64,000 nucleotides of DNA from the NCBI GenBank assembly GCA_010279815.1, contig QEOQ01000508.1, positions 3,986,159-4,050,158 on the forward strand. Reading direction: 5' to 3'. Below the pieces are notes generated by a model. It saw only the letters and a program-made list of their open reading frames with translations. It searched no databases and had not been told where the DNA came from. Both the position numbers and the translations under genes were made by a program. This DNA comes from Brachionus plicatilis. Its lineage: Eukaryota > Rotifera > Eurotatoria > Ploima > Brachionidae. Positions 22,955-33,044 of this stretch are shown piece by piece; the stretch's first letter is position 1; each line of letters begins with the position of its first letter.

Positions 22955-23330
22955 ACTCTAAGTTGGTTTTGTGAAATTCAGTACAAAATGATAAAAAGAC
23001 AGAAAAAAATGTAAAAAAATTGAATAACTTTTTTTCTAAATGTTTAAACTTAATTCTGAGAATGCAACTTAGTGCAAGATTCAAATTTGCATAAAATATC
23101 AAGGTCTGCTAAATTTGCAGAGTTAAATAGAAATTTTAATTTTAATAAAATCGAGCGTTGGGCATTTTGCAGAGATTTTGCACATCATTAGCAGTTGATG
23201 CAACTTTGAATGTTGCACCATTCTGCATTCACAGAATTAATTTTAAACTTTTAGAAAAAAATTCATTTAATTTTTCTTCATTTTGTCCTGTTCTTTAGTA
23301 CTGAACTTCACAAAACTCTCTGAGTCTTGA
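22955..23330. mobile_element. Foldback element of about 375 bp
   Basis: The left arm (TTTTGTGAAATTCAGTAC near 22970) pairs with the complement of GTACTGAACTTCACAAAA near 23300. Inner arms (CTAAATGTTTAAACTTAATTCTG near 23037, shortened in match) pair with the complement around 23230-23265. Arms are diverged but collinear over most of their length. There is no coding potential. Confidence 0.6.
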
Positions 23331-23799
23331 CTTTTAATTTTTTAATTTTTAAAACATACTTTTTATTCTTTCTTTAAATTTTCAAAGTCCAAGTCATACT
23401 TTGACTCTTTCAGACTTTTTTTCCTGTTTTTAATACAAGTTTGATTATTCTACGATAAGTATATAAAAATGCCAAAAACGAAATAAATTAATAACCAAAT
23501 TTTCAATTAGTATAACACAAAAAAAAAGAATGAATTTCGTCGAAAGCGTAATTCAGCAGCGGCCATAGTGTGTCTAAGCACACTTGCATGGTCATGGTGC
23601 CATGATGTCATGGTTACTGTAGAAGCTTAATATTATTATTATTATTTAGTTTTTTTGAGCATTTTTAGCATACAAAGTATATTAAAAGCATATTTAGGAT
23701 ATGCCTTTAAACTTTAAAAGCATATTGGGAATAAAGGAAAAGTATATTAAAAAGAATTTTGGAGAAAATTTTAGAGTATATTTTCTACGACTAACTTGT
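23331..23799. other. No gene; G+C-richer patch near 23545-23625
   Basis: A patch with CAGCAGCGGCCATAGTGTG and a run of CATGG/CCATG motifs is unlike its surroundings. I cannot assign it; a short retroelement remnant is possible. Confidence 0.3.
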
Positions 23800-24480
23800 A
23801 GAAAAAATTAAGTATACTACTTCTACTATGTTCGAATTTATTCCATTCTAAACAATTAATTTTTTTTCATTCGTGACTTTTATTTTAAGAAATTAAGATT
23901 TGAAATAAATTTATTAGACTCTCAATGAAATATTTTTTTTTAAAATTAAAAGAATTTATTTTCAGTTAAAAATTTAAAATTCTCCATAAATGAAAATAAT
24001 AAAGATAATAATTATTGGTTCTAGCAGTTTAATTTATATTAGAAATAGAATTATATTATCAATTTTGTTATCATGCCATTATATTTTTATACAATGAAAA
24101 AAAAATTTTTTAGTACAAAATAATGAAAATTAGAAGAACTTCTTCGAATTTTTCATTATTCGTTGATACTAGTATAAATTTTTTTTCCAATTTAAAAAAA
24201 ATATGGATTTGTACTTAATTTTCATTTAATAAATTTAATAAAAAACGTATAAAATTTATCTTCTGATAACGCGCAGTCTTGACTTAAATATATCATTTCA
24301 AAATTTTTAATATTTTTTGGCATTTATTAGAACTTTTTTATTTAATTTTCAATTTTTTAAATCTATTCGAATTAAAGTTATGAAGTATATTTATTTACAT
24401 AACAAAGAAAATTCATTATAAAAAACACGATTTATTATTTAAATAAAGTTCCCGTATTTCATCAAAAAGAAGAAAGTTTT
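23800..24480. repeat. Segmental duplication, copy 1 (partner 35470-36220)
   Basis: Collinear similarity to 35470-36220 across some 700 bp: TTTATTCCATTCTAAACAA, AGTTAAAAATTTAAAATTCTC, TTTGTTATCATGCCAT and AAGTATATTTATTTACATAAC are recognisable in both in the same order and orientation, with many indels. It links the second and third GT/MT cassettes. After 24480 the two copies diverge: a LINE fragment here, an MT fragment there. Confidence 0.75.
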
Positions 24481-24483
24481 ATT

Positions 24484-24759
24484 TTTGATATAGAGAAAGC
24501 CTTTGAAAAAATTAGGCACCAAGGTCTCTTTTATAAAATTCAACAACTCAAGATACCACCTAGAATAGCTCTATGGATTAAAGAATTCTTAAAAGAAAGA
24601 ACATTTTTTGTTGAGATCAACAACAAAAATTCTAATACTAAGTCAATAAAAACAGGAGTCCCTCAAGGAGCTATCCTTTCTCCAATTCTTTTCCCTATCT
24701 TCATAAATGACATTCCAACACTCACGCCTAACTACGCCGAAAATGAATCGTTATCTTAA
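24484..24759 (+). pseudogene. LINE reverse-transcriptase fragment
   Basis: A 91-codon open frame matches the middle of a non-LTR RT: FDIEKAFEKIRHQGL, then LWIKEFLKERTFFVEIN and TGVPQGAILSPILFPIFIND. It stops before the FADD catalytic box and both ends are truncated. The PQGAILSPI and IND blocks resemble the LINE at 27236-28137, so it may be the same family. It separates the segmental duplication from the MT gene. Confidence 0.8.
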
Positions 24760-24926
24760 AAATGGTTAGAAATGCGGAAGCTGAAAACATCGGGATCAAA
24801 ATGTTCATAAAATATATATTAAAATAATCAGAAAAGTAAATAAGAACTAAATCTACAAATCTTTGGAGAAAAGATTGAAAGGGAACACTAACAAAAATAT
24901 TTATAAGTAAACCTAGACTAAAATAA

Positions 24927-25257
24927 AGTGTTGGCAATCGATTATCAATAATCGATTCAATGATCGACTAACTTTAAATCGATTAATTTTTTTTAGTCGA
25001 ATATTAAATCGAATAATTTTTTCTAGATGACTATAATACTTTTAATTTATCTCGAAATTAAAAGTAAGGAAAACAAAAATATTATTTATAAAATATATTT
25101 TATATTTTGCTTTAAATCAATTAAAAAACCTTGTTTATTAAAAAATAATATTTTTTAAATTTTAATTTCGAGAAAAATTCGAAGTATTAAAGTCGACTAA
25201 AAAAATTTAATCGATTTATTAAATTTGTCAATCGATTGGAGTCGATTACCAACACTA
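24927..25257. mobile_element. hAT-like MITE with ATCGATT-rich ends
   Basis: AGTGTTGGCAATCGATTATC at the left pairs with the complement of GTCGATTACCAACACT at the right. Both arms repeat ATCGATT/AATCGA motifs and share an inner inverted block (TTTAATTTATCTCGAAATTA and its complement). Flanks ACTAAAAT and ACTAAAAA agree at 7 of 8 positions, consistent with an 8-bp hAT target duplication. It ends about 240 bp upstream of the MT start at 25496. Confidence 0.75.
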
Positions 25258-25495
25258 CTAAAAAATGAGCCTTAAGCCTTACGTAGTACATTTTAGTAGA
25301 GAAAAAATTAACTCCTTTTTTTTACTTAAAAATCTACTGAAATAATTAATTCCGATTTTTTTCTTCAAATTTAGTAATGTTTGTCTATTTAATAGATAAA
25401 AATAAACTGATAGATTTAAACAAAAATTTTTTTTTCAAATTTATAATTTTCAAAAGTCTTTTTTAGAATTTAATGTTTTATTAGCATTTTGAAAG

Positions 25496-26272
25496 ATGAA
25501 CAATCGTTTGATAATCTGTTTTGGTGCAATTGTTTTAATTTTCTTAGTCCTTATTTATAAAGAATCAAAGTCTAACTTTCAAAATTTGAACAAATTACGA
25601 ACAATTACAATTTTGGAAAACAATGACATTGATTTTGTGCAGCATGCAAATGACGTGGTACTAAAATATATCAATTTACCATTTGATTATGGATATGGTA
25701 GCAATTCTATTCCTCTAGTTGTGGCATCACTAATGACGTCTGGAGACTTGTTAGAACTTGGCATGGGTAAGTTTTCAACTCCTCTTCTTCACAAATTGGC
25801 TGCTGATACCAACAAACAAGTAGTTTCAATCGATACCGACATAAATTGGGTGAATAATTTTGCACTCTACAACAAAACTAAAAATCACAGGGTTTACTGT
25901 TGGCCAAGTTTTGACCAAGTTGAAAAAAAACTTGGTATTGAGGAAAACAAGCTGTGGGGAATTGTGTTGGTTGACCATATCAATGCTACACAGCGAGCTT
26001 TTGACGCAAAGAAGTATGCCAATCGAGCTGAGATTGTTCTCATTCATGATGCAGAAAAAACAGTCGAACATGGATATCAATATGAAAAAAATAAGATCAG
26101 AGAACCATTCAAGTATGTGTGTAAATTCTCGGTATTTTCACGAAAGAACAAATCTAGTTATGTGTCTACCTTAATGTTGAGTAATCACAATGATTTCAAA
26201 CAGATAGAAAAAATTTTTGATAGAATCGACACTGATTATGGACATGTTTCATGTGATTCAGTCAATTATTAA
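25496..26272 (+). CDS. MT copy C: putative membrane-anchored class I SAM-dependent methyltransferase, complete
   Basis: A single-exon 258-residue protein. Residues 4-20 form a signal-anchor. The core reads as a Rossmann methyltransferase: motif I LLELGMGKFS (residues 85-94, E/DxGxG-type SAM loop), an acidic strand-2 end VVSIDTD (109-115), then WGIVLVDH (154-161) and VLIHDAE (181-187) at positions expected for strands 4 and 5. The fold assignment rests on these motifs; the substrate is unknown. It is the only complete MT of at least four traces in the window. The leader is shared with copy A for about 120 bp, then replaced upstream by transposon DNA. It is divergent from GT copy B (16470-17519), as in the other two cassettes. 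The anchor suggests a secretory-pathway or surface-facing enzyme; cytosolic small-molecule methylation is not excluded. Confidence 0.78.
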   Translation: MNNRLIICFGAIVLIFLVLIYKESKSNFQNLNKLRTITILENNDIDFVQHANDVVLKYINLPFDYGYGSNSIPLVVASLMTSGDLLELGMGKFSTPLLHKLAADTNKQVVSIDTDINWVNNFALYNKTKNHRVYCWPSFDQVEKKLGIEENKLWGIVLVDHINATQRAFDAKKYANRAEIVLIHDAEKTVEHGYQYEKNKIREPFKYVCKFSVFSRKNKSSYVSTLMLSNHNDFKQIEKIFDRIDTDYGHVSCDSVNY

Positions 26273-27235
26273 ATTAATTTAATTTTCTGAATTAATAAAA
26301 AATTTTATTTGCTTTTTTTTTTTGATTTTTTTATTTCAAATAAAATTTTAAAATTTTAAAATTTTATTAAATTTTAAATTTATAAACCGAATAAATATAA
26401 AGATTAAAATTAAATTCGAAATATGTTTCATATCAATTTTCATTCATTGGTTCTTTTTGACTACATTTTTTTTCTATTAAGTCTGGGATCATAATTATTT
26501 CCTTTTCTTTCTCAGATCTCTTTTTTTCATATTCTTTACCAAGCCACCTGTAAAAAAACGTTTGAAAAAAAAGTTAACGTTCTGATTTTGTCCAATTTAT
26601 ACATTTATTTATTTTGGATTAGATTTTAAAATTTAATGATTAAATTAATTAAAATGGGCCTCATTTAATTCTCTTATAGAATCATTATAAAAATTTGATT
26701 AAAAAATTGAAAAGGAAAAATTTTTTTTAGTCTAATCTTGTTTAATTATTATTTACTTAATGAGTTCTTAATCTTGCAAAACTAAAAAACTGCTTATTCT
26801 AAAATAAAATAATTTAAAATACAAAAAATAATTAAAAATGAGTGATGAACAAGAAAATGTTCTCTTAGGTTTAGATCACGGATAGAGAAACGGATGGTCA
26901 CTCTCCACTTTTTCAAATATTCGGTCAATCAAGACTCCTCAAAAATTTGGCTCTGTACTATAAGAGCAGGTAACAAATTAGCACGTTTAAAATAGCAAGA
27001 ATAAAAAAGCCAGGTCGAAATCTTTATCTGTAAATTTTATTACTAATTTAATAATTTGTGTTCAATCCAAAACAAGTTAATTAATATTCAAGAATAAGAG
27101 TCATACTATCATAAAATTTAATTAATTAATTTAATTCTTTATTTCAGAAAATTTTTGGGATTCGAGCTTTCACCCATATATCCACCAATTAGAATAATAT
27201 AATAAAATTAGAAACATAAAAATAAAAATAAATTT
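26273..27235. other. Intergenic, one possible orphan exon
   Basis: AT-rich DNA after the MT stop. Apart from the possible minus-strand exon at 26433-26547, nothing is supported; no partner exons were found up to 27 kb. Confidence 0.35.
26433..26547 (-). CDS. Possible terminal exon of an unrecognised gene
   Basis: After a TTTTTTTACAG acceptor-like site the minus strand is open for 37 codons to a TGA. The peptide begins WLGKEYEKKRSEKEKEII and is charged and helix-prone, unlike the low-complexity frames around it. No upstream exon was found. It may be a last exon, a decayed gene end, or chance. Confidence 0.3.
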
Positions 27236-28137
27236 TTGTTTTTTTTTTTTTTTTTACAACTTAGAGTTAGTTAATTGATTTTAGATAAAAGAGAAAAAAA
27301 TTGAATAAAAAATGCAGTTAAGTTGAAAAGACTTTTTATTTCTAAGTGAGCTTCTAATTGAGTCAAATTGTCAAATAATTCTTCAATCAACTCGTTGTTA
27401 TTTAGAGCCTTAATCAAGTAAGGTGAGTGGAGATGGTTGATGCGTTCTACAATTTTCGCGACTTTTTAGTTTTGGTGCAGTTCTGAGTTTGAACAGCGAA
27501 TGGGTGCTTTGTTGATGATCCTTAAGGCATGGTACTGTATTGAATCAAGTTTTTTCAAGTTATATTCTGAGACGGTTTTCCAAAGAGGAGCACCGTACTC
27601 AATGATTGAACGAATCAAGCTATTGTAAATATGAATTTTTGTTTTTACAGATAGATCATAATTTCCGTTACTTAACATTCTTAACATATTCAATTTTCGG
27701 GTGCATCTTTCTTTTACTTCATCTATGTGCTTAGAAAACGTGAGATTTGTGTCTAAAGTGATCCCGAGATATCTCGGATTGATTTCTTTTGAGATGAGTT
27801 CCCCAAATATTTTTAAGTCTATTTTTTTATTTATTGAGCCGGACTTTTTATAAATATTGTATGAGCTTTTATGGGCTGAAATTTTGAATCTCCATTTAAG
27901 CATCCATTTTTCGAGTTCATTTAAATATTTTTGAGTAAAAACACGTAGCCTATTTAAATTTTTGTCTGAGTTGAAGTGAAACAAGTCGTCGGCGAACGAA
28001 AGGGAGTGTTGAAAGTAATACCTGTCTAATTTATGTGGAACATCATTTATATAAATTAAGAAAATAATTGGAGACAAGATTGCTCCTTGAGGAACACCGG
28101 TTAGGATTGGTTTATCATTCGATTTTTTTCCCATTAA
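27236..28137 (-). pseudogene. 5'-truncated LINE: RT C-terminal half with poly(A)
   Basis: The frame from 28134 to 27271 (288 codons) has one internal TAA at 27468-27466. It contains LTGVPQGAILSPIIFLIYIND, shortened in match, the SFADD catalytic box, ELEKWMLKWRFKISAHKS, the LGITLD block, and a C-terminal region with YNSLIRSIIEYGAPLW and the H-A-L-R-I segment. This order is that of Jockey/CR1-type RT. After the final stop (27273-27271) the minus strand ends in about 18 A (plus-strand T-run 27238-27255), a LINE poly(A) tail. The 5' end is cut off at the mariner border at about 28138. Confidence 0.88.
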
Positions 28138-29625
28138 TAACGGGTGTTCAATAAAAAATGACCGTTGTTGTTTAATAGAAAAAAAATGTGTTCCAGTCGG
28201 TCAAAATGGCTGAAATTTTATACACATAAACTAAAACCTTTCTTGTTTAAGAAATGGGTGTTATCAACTTTCCACCTCTAGTTAAACGGGAACGGGGCCA
28301 AATCACCTAAAACCGACTTTTGACCAAAAATGTCCTCGAAGGTTTGAATTTTACCAATTTTTGATAAACACATATTCTGATGTGAAATTTTATGCTGATT
28401 AAAATGAGCCATAAATCATTTCTCTATCATGTTCCGTTCGAAAAATATCTTTAAAAAAACCGCCAAAAAATGACCACTTTGTTAAATTCCAAAAAAATGC
28501 TGTTTTTGATTCTTTTTGCTATAACTTTCTATAGAAACATTCGATCCAAATAAAATTTTACACAATCATAGATGACTAAATAAGCTTTAAATAAACATGT
28601 TAAATTTGAAGGTATCACTTTTGGTTTGACCAAGGAGTCATGAATAAACCAAAATTTGGTATCTCATTTTTATGAATGTATTGATCTAAGTGCTTAAACT
28701 AAAATATCTTAAAAGTATACTTAAATAAAAGCTAAATAAATCTTGTTTCTAAAAATATATAGGACCAGAGGGTGGTACTTTTGATCTTTGAAATAAAATC
28801 AACTGAATTATGCTTTAATTTAAAAATTTAAAAAATTTTTATTTTTGAGTTATTTGAATTTTAACTTACTTTAAACCTTTAAAATACATATTTTTTTATC
28901 AATTATCAAAGAAAAAATAATCAAGAAATCTAAAATGGCCAAAGTATGCTTACGAGAGCTATCAATTCAAAAATTTCAAGCTGGAAAATCAGCATCCGAA
29001 ATTTATGAAAATATCGGACGTCGCTCAAGGTTAAGGACGATTCGAAGATGGATAAAAGAATTCAAAGACTCTGGTAAGCTTCAAAATACGAAAAAACCTG
29101 GTAAACCTCGTTCAGCTGTTACCGTTTCAAATAAAAAGAAAGCAAAACGTCTACTCAGAAATTTTTCGACACAAAAAGTCAGTAAAAAGTTGAATATTTC
29201 GGTCGGTTCTGTACTTCCTATTCGTAAAGAATTAAAACTCAAAGTATTTGCTTTTAAAATTTATTTTGATCAAAAAATTTAATTATTAAATTTCAGGCTA
29301 TTAAAAAGAGGAAAATTCCGCTTTTGACTGAGTCACATGTTAGTTAAAGGCTCAATTTTGCTCAATATTGGCGTAAAGCTCGTTCAACTGAGTTCAAAAA
29401 TCTGCCAATTATGTTTTCAGATGAAAAGAAATTTACTGTTGATGGTGGATTAAATAAACAAAATCTAAGAGTTTACGCGATTTCTCGAGATTAAGCTGAC
29501 AAAAATGGAGTTACTTTGATAAATTTAATCAAATTAATTAAGCTAATTATTAATAAAAGTACTTTATGGTGTATCAAAAAACCCTCTGTCCGTAATGGTT
29601 TGAATCGGTTTGACTGAACATGGTG
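28138..29625 (+). mobile_element. Tc1/mariner-like transposon relic, right end lost
   Basis: The element appears to begin at a TA-rich border (ATTAATAACGGGTGTTC) with a long AT-rich 5' region and then the transposase frame at 28935. The right terminus is missing: at 29626 the sequence switches within a few shared bases (TTGTTTCACTTC) into a LINE fragment. It is flanked on both sides by pieces of the same LINE in opposite orientations. Confidence 0.7.
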
Positions 29626-29627
29626 GT
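28935..29627 (+). pseudogene. Tc1/mariner transposase, broken
   Basis: The first frame (28935 onward, about 98 codons) is a paired-type helix-turn-helix region with ASEIYENIG, RTIRRWIKEFKDSGKL and the GRP-like KPGKPRSA linker. Joining over GTATTT...TTTCAG (about 29244-29296), or reading a frameshift, continues into KRKIPLLTESHV, stop, FAQYWRKARS and IMFSDEKKFTVDG, which carries the first catalytic Asp. Further on, PLSVMV-stop-IGLTEHGG matches the block before the second Asp. At least three stops, and loss of everything after 29627, make it inactive. Confidence 0.8.
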
Positions 29628-29815
29628 TGTTTCACTTCAACTCAGACAAAAATTTAAATAGGCTACGTGTTTTTACTCAAAAATATTTAAATGAACTCGA
29701 AAAATGGATGCTTAAATGGAGATTCAAAATTTCAGCCAATAAAAGCTCATACAATATTTATAAAAAGTCCAGCTCAATAAATAAAAAAATAGACCTAAAA
29801 ATATTTGGGGAATTC
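29626..29815 (+). pseudogene. LINE fragment, inverted relative to the 27.2-28.1 kb LINE
   Basis: About 62 codons (FHFNSDKNLNRLRVFTQKY and onward to DLKIFGE) repeat part of the LINE at 27236-28137 with only two visible residue changes (H to N, G to S), but on the opposite strand. Both ends are abrupt. It was joined to the mariner relic by a microhomology or template switch. Confidence 0.85.
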
Positions 29816-30084
29816 ACTCCGTAATACTAGAGCGAATTGTAAATAAACATAGCTTCCCTATAAGCTGTAAAGCAACGCAGTGATAAATTTCTTATGTTTC
29901 TATTTAACCAATAATTAAACTTAAATGTTATTGATGAATGAACGTCAGTGGTGGATGGTGGTGGATTTATAAATAAGTAAAAAAAACTTATATAATAAAA
30001 AATTTATTTAAAAAATTTCGAATAATTAAGTAACCAAAGAACACTAATAGGAAAAAAATTAGAAAGAATCATTGTTATTAACTC
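29816..30084. other. No gene seen
   Basis: Short AT-rich interval. GGTGGATGGTGGTGGATTT near 29953 is a small direct repeat. Confidence 0.35.
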
Positions 30085-30445
30085 TGCCCACAAGGCCGGT
30101 CCCAAGCTCGGGTGAAAAAAGAGGAGGGGTGATGACGATGCAGGCGCATAGAGGCCGGGATGAGGAGGCTTGCAAGCTAGAGCTGATGATAGTCTGTTGG
30201 GTCCAAGAGCCTTAGTGAAAAAAGTAAATTGTCTTTAGTTTGGATAAGCTTGTATCCAGATATAGATACGCTTGGTTTGTGGTTCCAAGCTTGTCTAAAT
30301 AGTTGCCGAGTTCGCAGCCATTAAGTGCTCGGATGAGTGGCGCTGTTTATGATGAACGTCCCATATGTAACTTTGGCCGCTGACTGTTGAGTTGCAATCA
30401 TACCGTTGCCGGTCCCAAGTCCGGATGAGAAAATGAGAGGGTAAG
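30085..30445. repeat. G+C-rich retroelement-like segment with a GCCGGTCCCAAG direct repeat
   Basis: Far more G+C rich than its surroundings. GCCGGTCCCAAG plus CCGGATGAGAAAATGAGAGG-like sequence occurs near 30093 and again near 30411, about 320 bp apart, in the same orientation. Between them lie AGCTAGAGCTGATGATAG and AAGTGCTCGGATGAGTGGCG. There is no open frame of note. Repeated CCGGTCCCAAG...GGATGA motifs are reminiscent of untranslated ends of non-LTR elements; I cannot place the family. Confidence 0.45.
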
Positions 30446-30984
30446 GACAAACAGTGTTACTTGACAGATAAACATACGAGAAAAAGTTTATTAAATATTT
30501 ATTTTGAAAAAAAAAAATTCGGCTCAGACTCTTTTAAAATTAGTCTTTTAAAATTAGCAGTTGATTTTGGAGCATATGGAGCTTGAGCAGTCAATTTTTT
30601 GAAAGCTTGCTTGATGGTTTTGATCCAAATATGATGCAATAATCCAAATTTTTTTTCAAATTTTAATTTTAGTTTCTAACTAGCGCTTTATTCAATTTAA
30701 ATAAAGTCGCAATTATTTATTTTTAATAGTATGAGAAAGACAGTTATTAACTCTCTTTCAATAAATTTTTTTATATTAAATGAGAAGCACCGCCCATTCT
30801 CGTATACATATCTTTTAAGATGGCGAACGGGTTTTGATTTTTTTGTCAAATACAACCATGTTAAATTTTTGAAAATAATTTTATTTATATAGTATAAGAT
30901 AGTGAAGCAGAGCTTTTGATTTGCGAGTAACGAAACGTTAAAAGATATTTTTGTTTGTGCTGTAATTGGATTTTTATCCAATAG
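30446..30984. other. No gene seen
   Basis: Returns to AT-rich composition. The minus frame at 30697-30981 is open for 94 codons but shows no recognisable domain. Confidence 0.35.
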
Positions 30985-31540
30985 ATGTTAGTTTTTTCGC
31001 GAATCAATTCGAATCTAATCCAATAGTTCTGCTTACTTTCCCCTCAAATCAAATTGATTCAGTCCAAAACCGAACGGTCTTGTTTGGTTATTAAGCTCGT
31101 CTCGGCTTGGCTCGTTCCTCGCAATTAATAAACAAAAGCAAACTTAACAAATTTTTGCATTTTTGCAAAACTGCAATGCTCTTCTCTTTATTATAAGCCA
31201 CTCCGAGGCTCGGTCTTAATATCCAAGTTCATGGTGTCGGTGCCAGTCTCATTAAATACGATCCATTTAGTCCTGGCCGTACTTGGCGTCCCGTTTTATT
31301 GGTCTTTTTCGTTCTTCTCGCCAATCCAGTTCCTTTACATTTTTAGATTCCTAAATTGGCTCAATCACGTGTCCTTGAGGTCCATATTTCTCGTCCGTAT
31401 GGGCCTACGTTCTCACGTATCCCTTCGGTTACGTCGCCACTTCCTTCATGGAGAGTTTTCGAGAGGAGGAAGCTATTGGTTTGAGCATACACTTTCATCT
31501 TTCTGAGACAGTACTGAACCTATGCCTATGTGACATGCAT
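30985..31540. repeat. Composition island, possible solo LTR or unclassified element
   Basis: Begins near TGTTAGTTTTTTCGCGAATC and holds G+C-rich promoter-like sequence including TTATAAGCCACTCCGAGGC at about 31191. The 91-codon plus frame from 31231 is open but unlike any domain I know. TG at the start and a TATA-like box followed by a G+C-rich block would suit a retrotransposon LTR. No matching second LTR, primer-binding site or target duplication is visible. Confidence 0.3.
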
Positions 31541-32371
31541 CTTGAAAACGAGAGAATCTAAAAAAATTTGATTTTCTAAATAAACACGTGAACGTGTTTA
31601 GACAATTAGAAAATAAGGTTACAGCTCTTTTAAGAAAGGTCCGGAAAGATTATCGATTGATCTTATTTCTTACAAATTTTATAAATTGCAACACAGCTGA
31701 TTGTTTGTCCCTCATTATAAAGTAGCATTGAAGTATTTCGAAAACTCAATTAAGAGCTTCTTAAAAAAATGATTCTTGAGCAATACATCAAAGAAGCTTT
31801 CAAATTTTTCTCTCTTTTTTTTAATTTTTTAAGGTTTGTTTATTAATACTAAAGTTTGAATTGAGTTAGAAATTTTACCAAGTTATATTGTATTTAGTAT
31901 ATGAATTTTTATTCAGGATTTTTAAATAATCGTTAAAGATTGGTCCCCTGTAAAACAAACACCCAGGCGTGTTTTTTAAATCTAACGTCCGGGCGTAAAT
32001 TCCGTTTCGAACATGGAATTGGTCTGAATTTTAAAAATGTTATAAAGTTTGAGAGAGCTTTAAAATCAACCAAAACTCGTCCCTCTATTTAATTTCTTAC
32101 AGAATATAATCGCTTTTTTTTTGATTCTAGTCTTCTTTGAACCTCAAACACCCCTATACTTGTCTGACACATCCCCCATTTATTACATACCAATCTATTT
32201 ATCGAAAAATTAATGATTTAAACACAATTCGTTTAATTATTCGTTTGCCTTTGAGGAAGTTTTCCGGTTCAAATAATTGAAGATGGTAATTGCCTCTTTA
32301 GGTCTTTGTCCAAAGCATGTGAGAATAAATAGAAATTAGTACAGGTAAGAGTAAAAAAAAAACTTATTTGC
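31541..32371. other. No gene seen
   Basis: Mixed composition DNA. CACCCAGGCGTG...ACGTCCGGGCGT near 31960-31995 is a small G+C-rich motif pair. CACGTGAACGTG near 31586 is a near-palindrome. No ORF is supported. Confidence 0.35.
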
Positions 32372-32992
32372 AGGTACCTGGCCGGTCCGAACGCAGCCAA
32401 AATAAGGCGGCCAAAAATTTGGACCGCTGAGTTGGCCGGCCAAAACATAGACGGACGGCCAAATGTACGGCCAGCCCTAAAACGGACGGCCACTTTGACG
32501 GTCAGACAAAATCAGCGCTAAAAATTTCTGTAAAAAAATTTCTGATGTTCTTTTAAGTTTTTAATTTAAAAAAACGAAAAATTTTCAAATATTACATACA
32601 AATCTCTAAACTCTAATCAAGAAAATTTATTTTTTTTTAAAAATATTTGGCATTTTCTATTAAAAAAAAATTTTTACCAATTTTCTTACCCTTAAGGAAA
32701 TTTTTTTCGCTGATATGGTTTGATCACTAATTTCATCATTCGTCTTTGATTTGGCCGGCCAACTTCGCGGTCCTAATTTTTGGCCGCCGGCCTGGCCGCC
32801 GGCCTGGCCGCCAAAGTGGCCATCCGTTTTAAGTTTGGCCGTACATTTGGCCGTCCCTCTATATTTGGCCAGCCAACTCAGCGGTCCAAATTTTTGGCCG
32901 CCGGCCTGGCCGCCAAAGTGGCCGTCCGTCTAGGCGGTCTTGTTCACGGTTTAAAAAATTTTTGGCCGCATCAATGGCCGTTTGTACGGTTC
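32372..32992. repeat. GGCC-rich inverted-repeat element
   Basis: Two G+C-rich blocks, 32372-32520 and 32750-32992, flank AT-rich DNA. The left block repeats GCCGGCC/GGACGGCCA units; the right block is its inverted counterpart (TTTGGCCGTACATTTGGCCG, GGCCAGCCAACTCAGCGGTCC). Within the right block CTGGCCGCCGGC is repeated in tandem and the whole AATTTTTGGCCGCC unit occurs twice, near 32780 and 32895. Frames across it (MAGQLRGPNFWPP...) are repetitive and not credible proteins. It is likely a DNA transposon with long complex terminal repeats or a satellite-like foldback. Confidence 0.75.
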
Positions 32993-33044
32993 CCAACACT
33001 AGTAAAATGTGTGAAATTTTTTCCTTCATTTTCAGATAACTTAC

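Noticed and set aside
25496..26272. Recent bacterial origin of the MT gene (intronless, SAM-dependent)
   Set aside because: Lack of introns is suggestive, but base composition and codon use look like its neighbours and I have no database comparison; left as an open question.
30160..30240. Hammerhead ribozyme candidate (CTGATGA followed by GAAA)
   Set aside because: The stem between the two core motifs does not pair and no cleavage-site arm was found.
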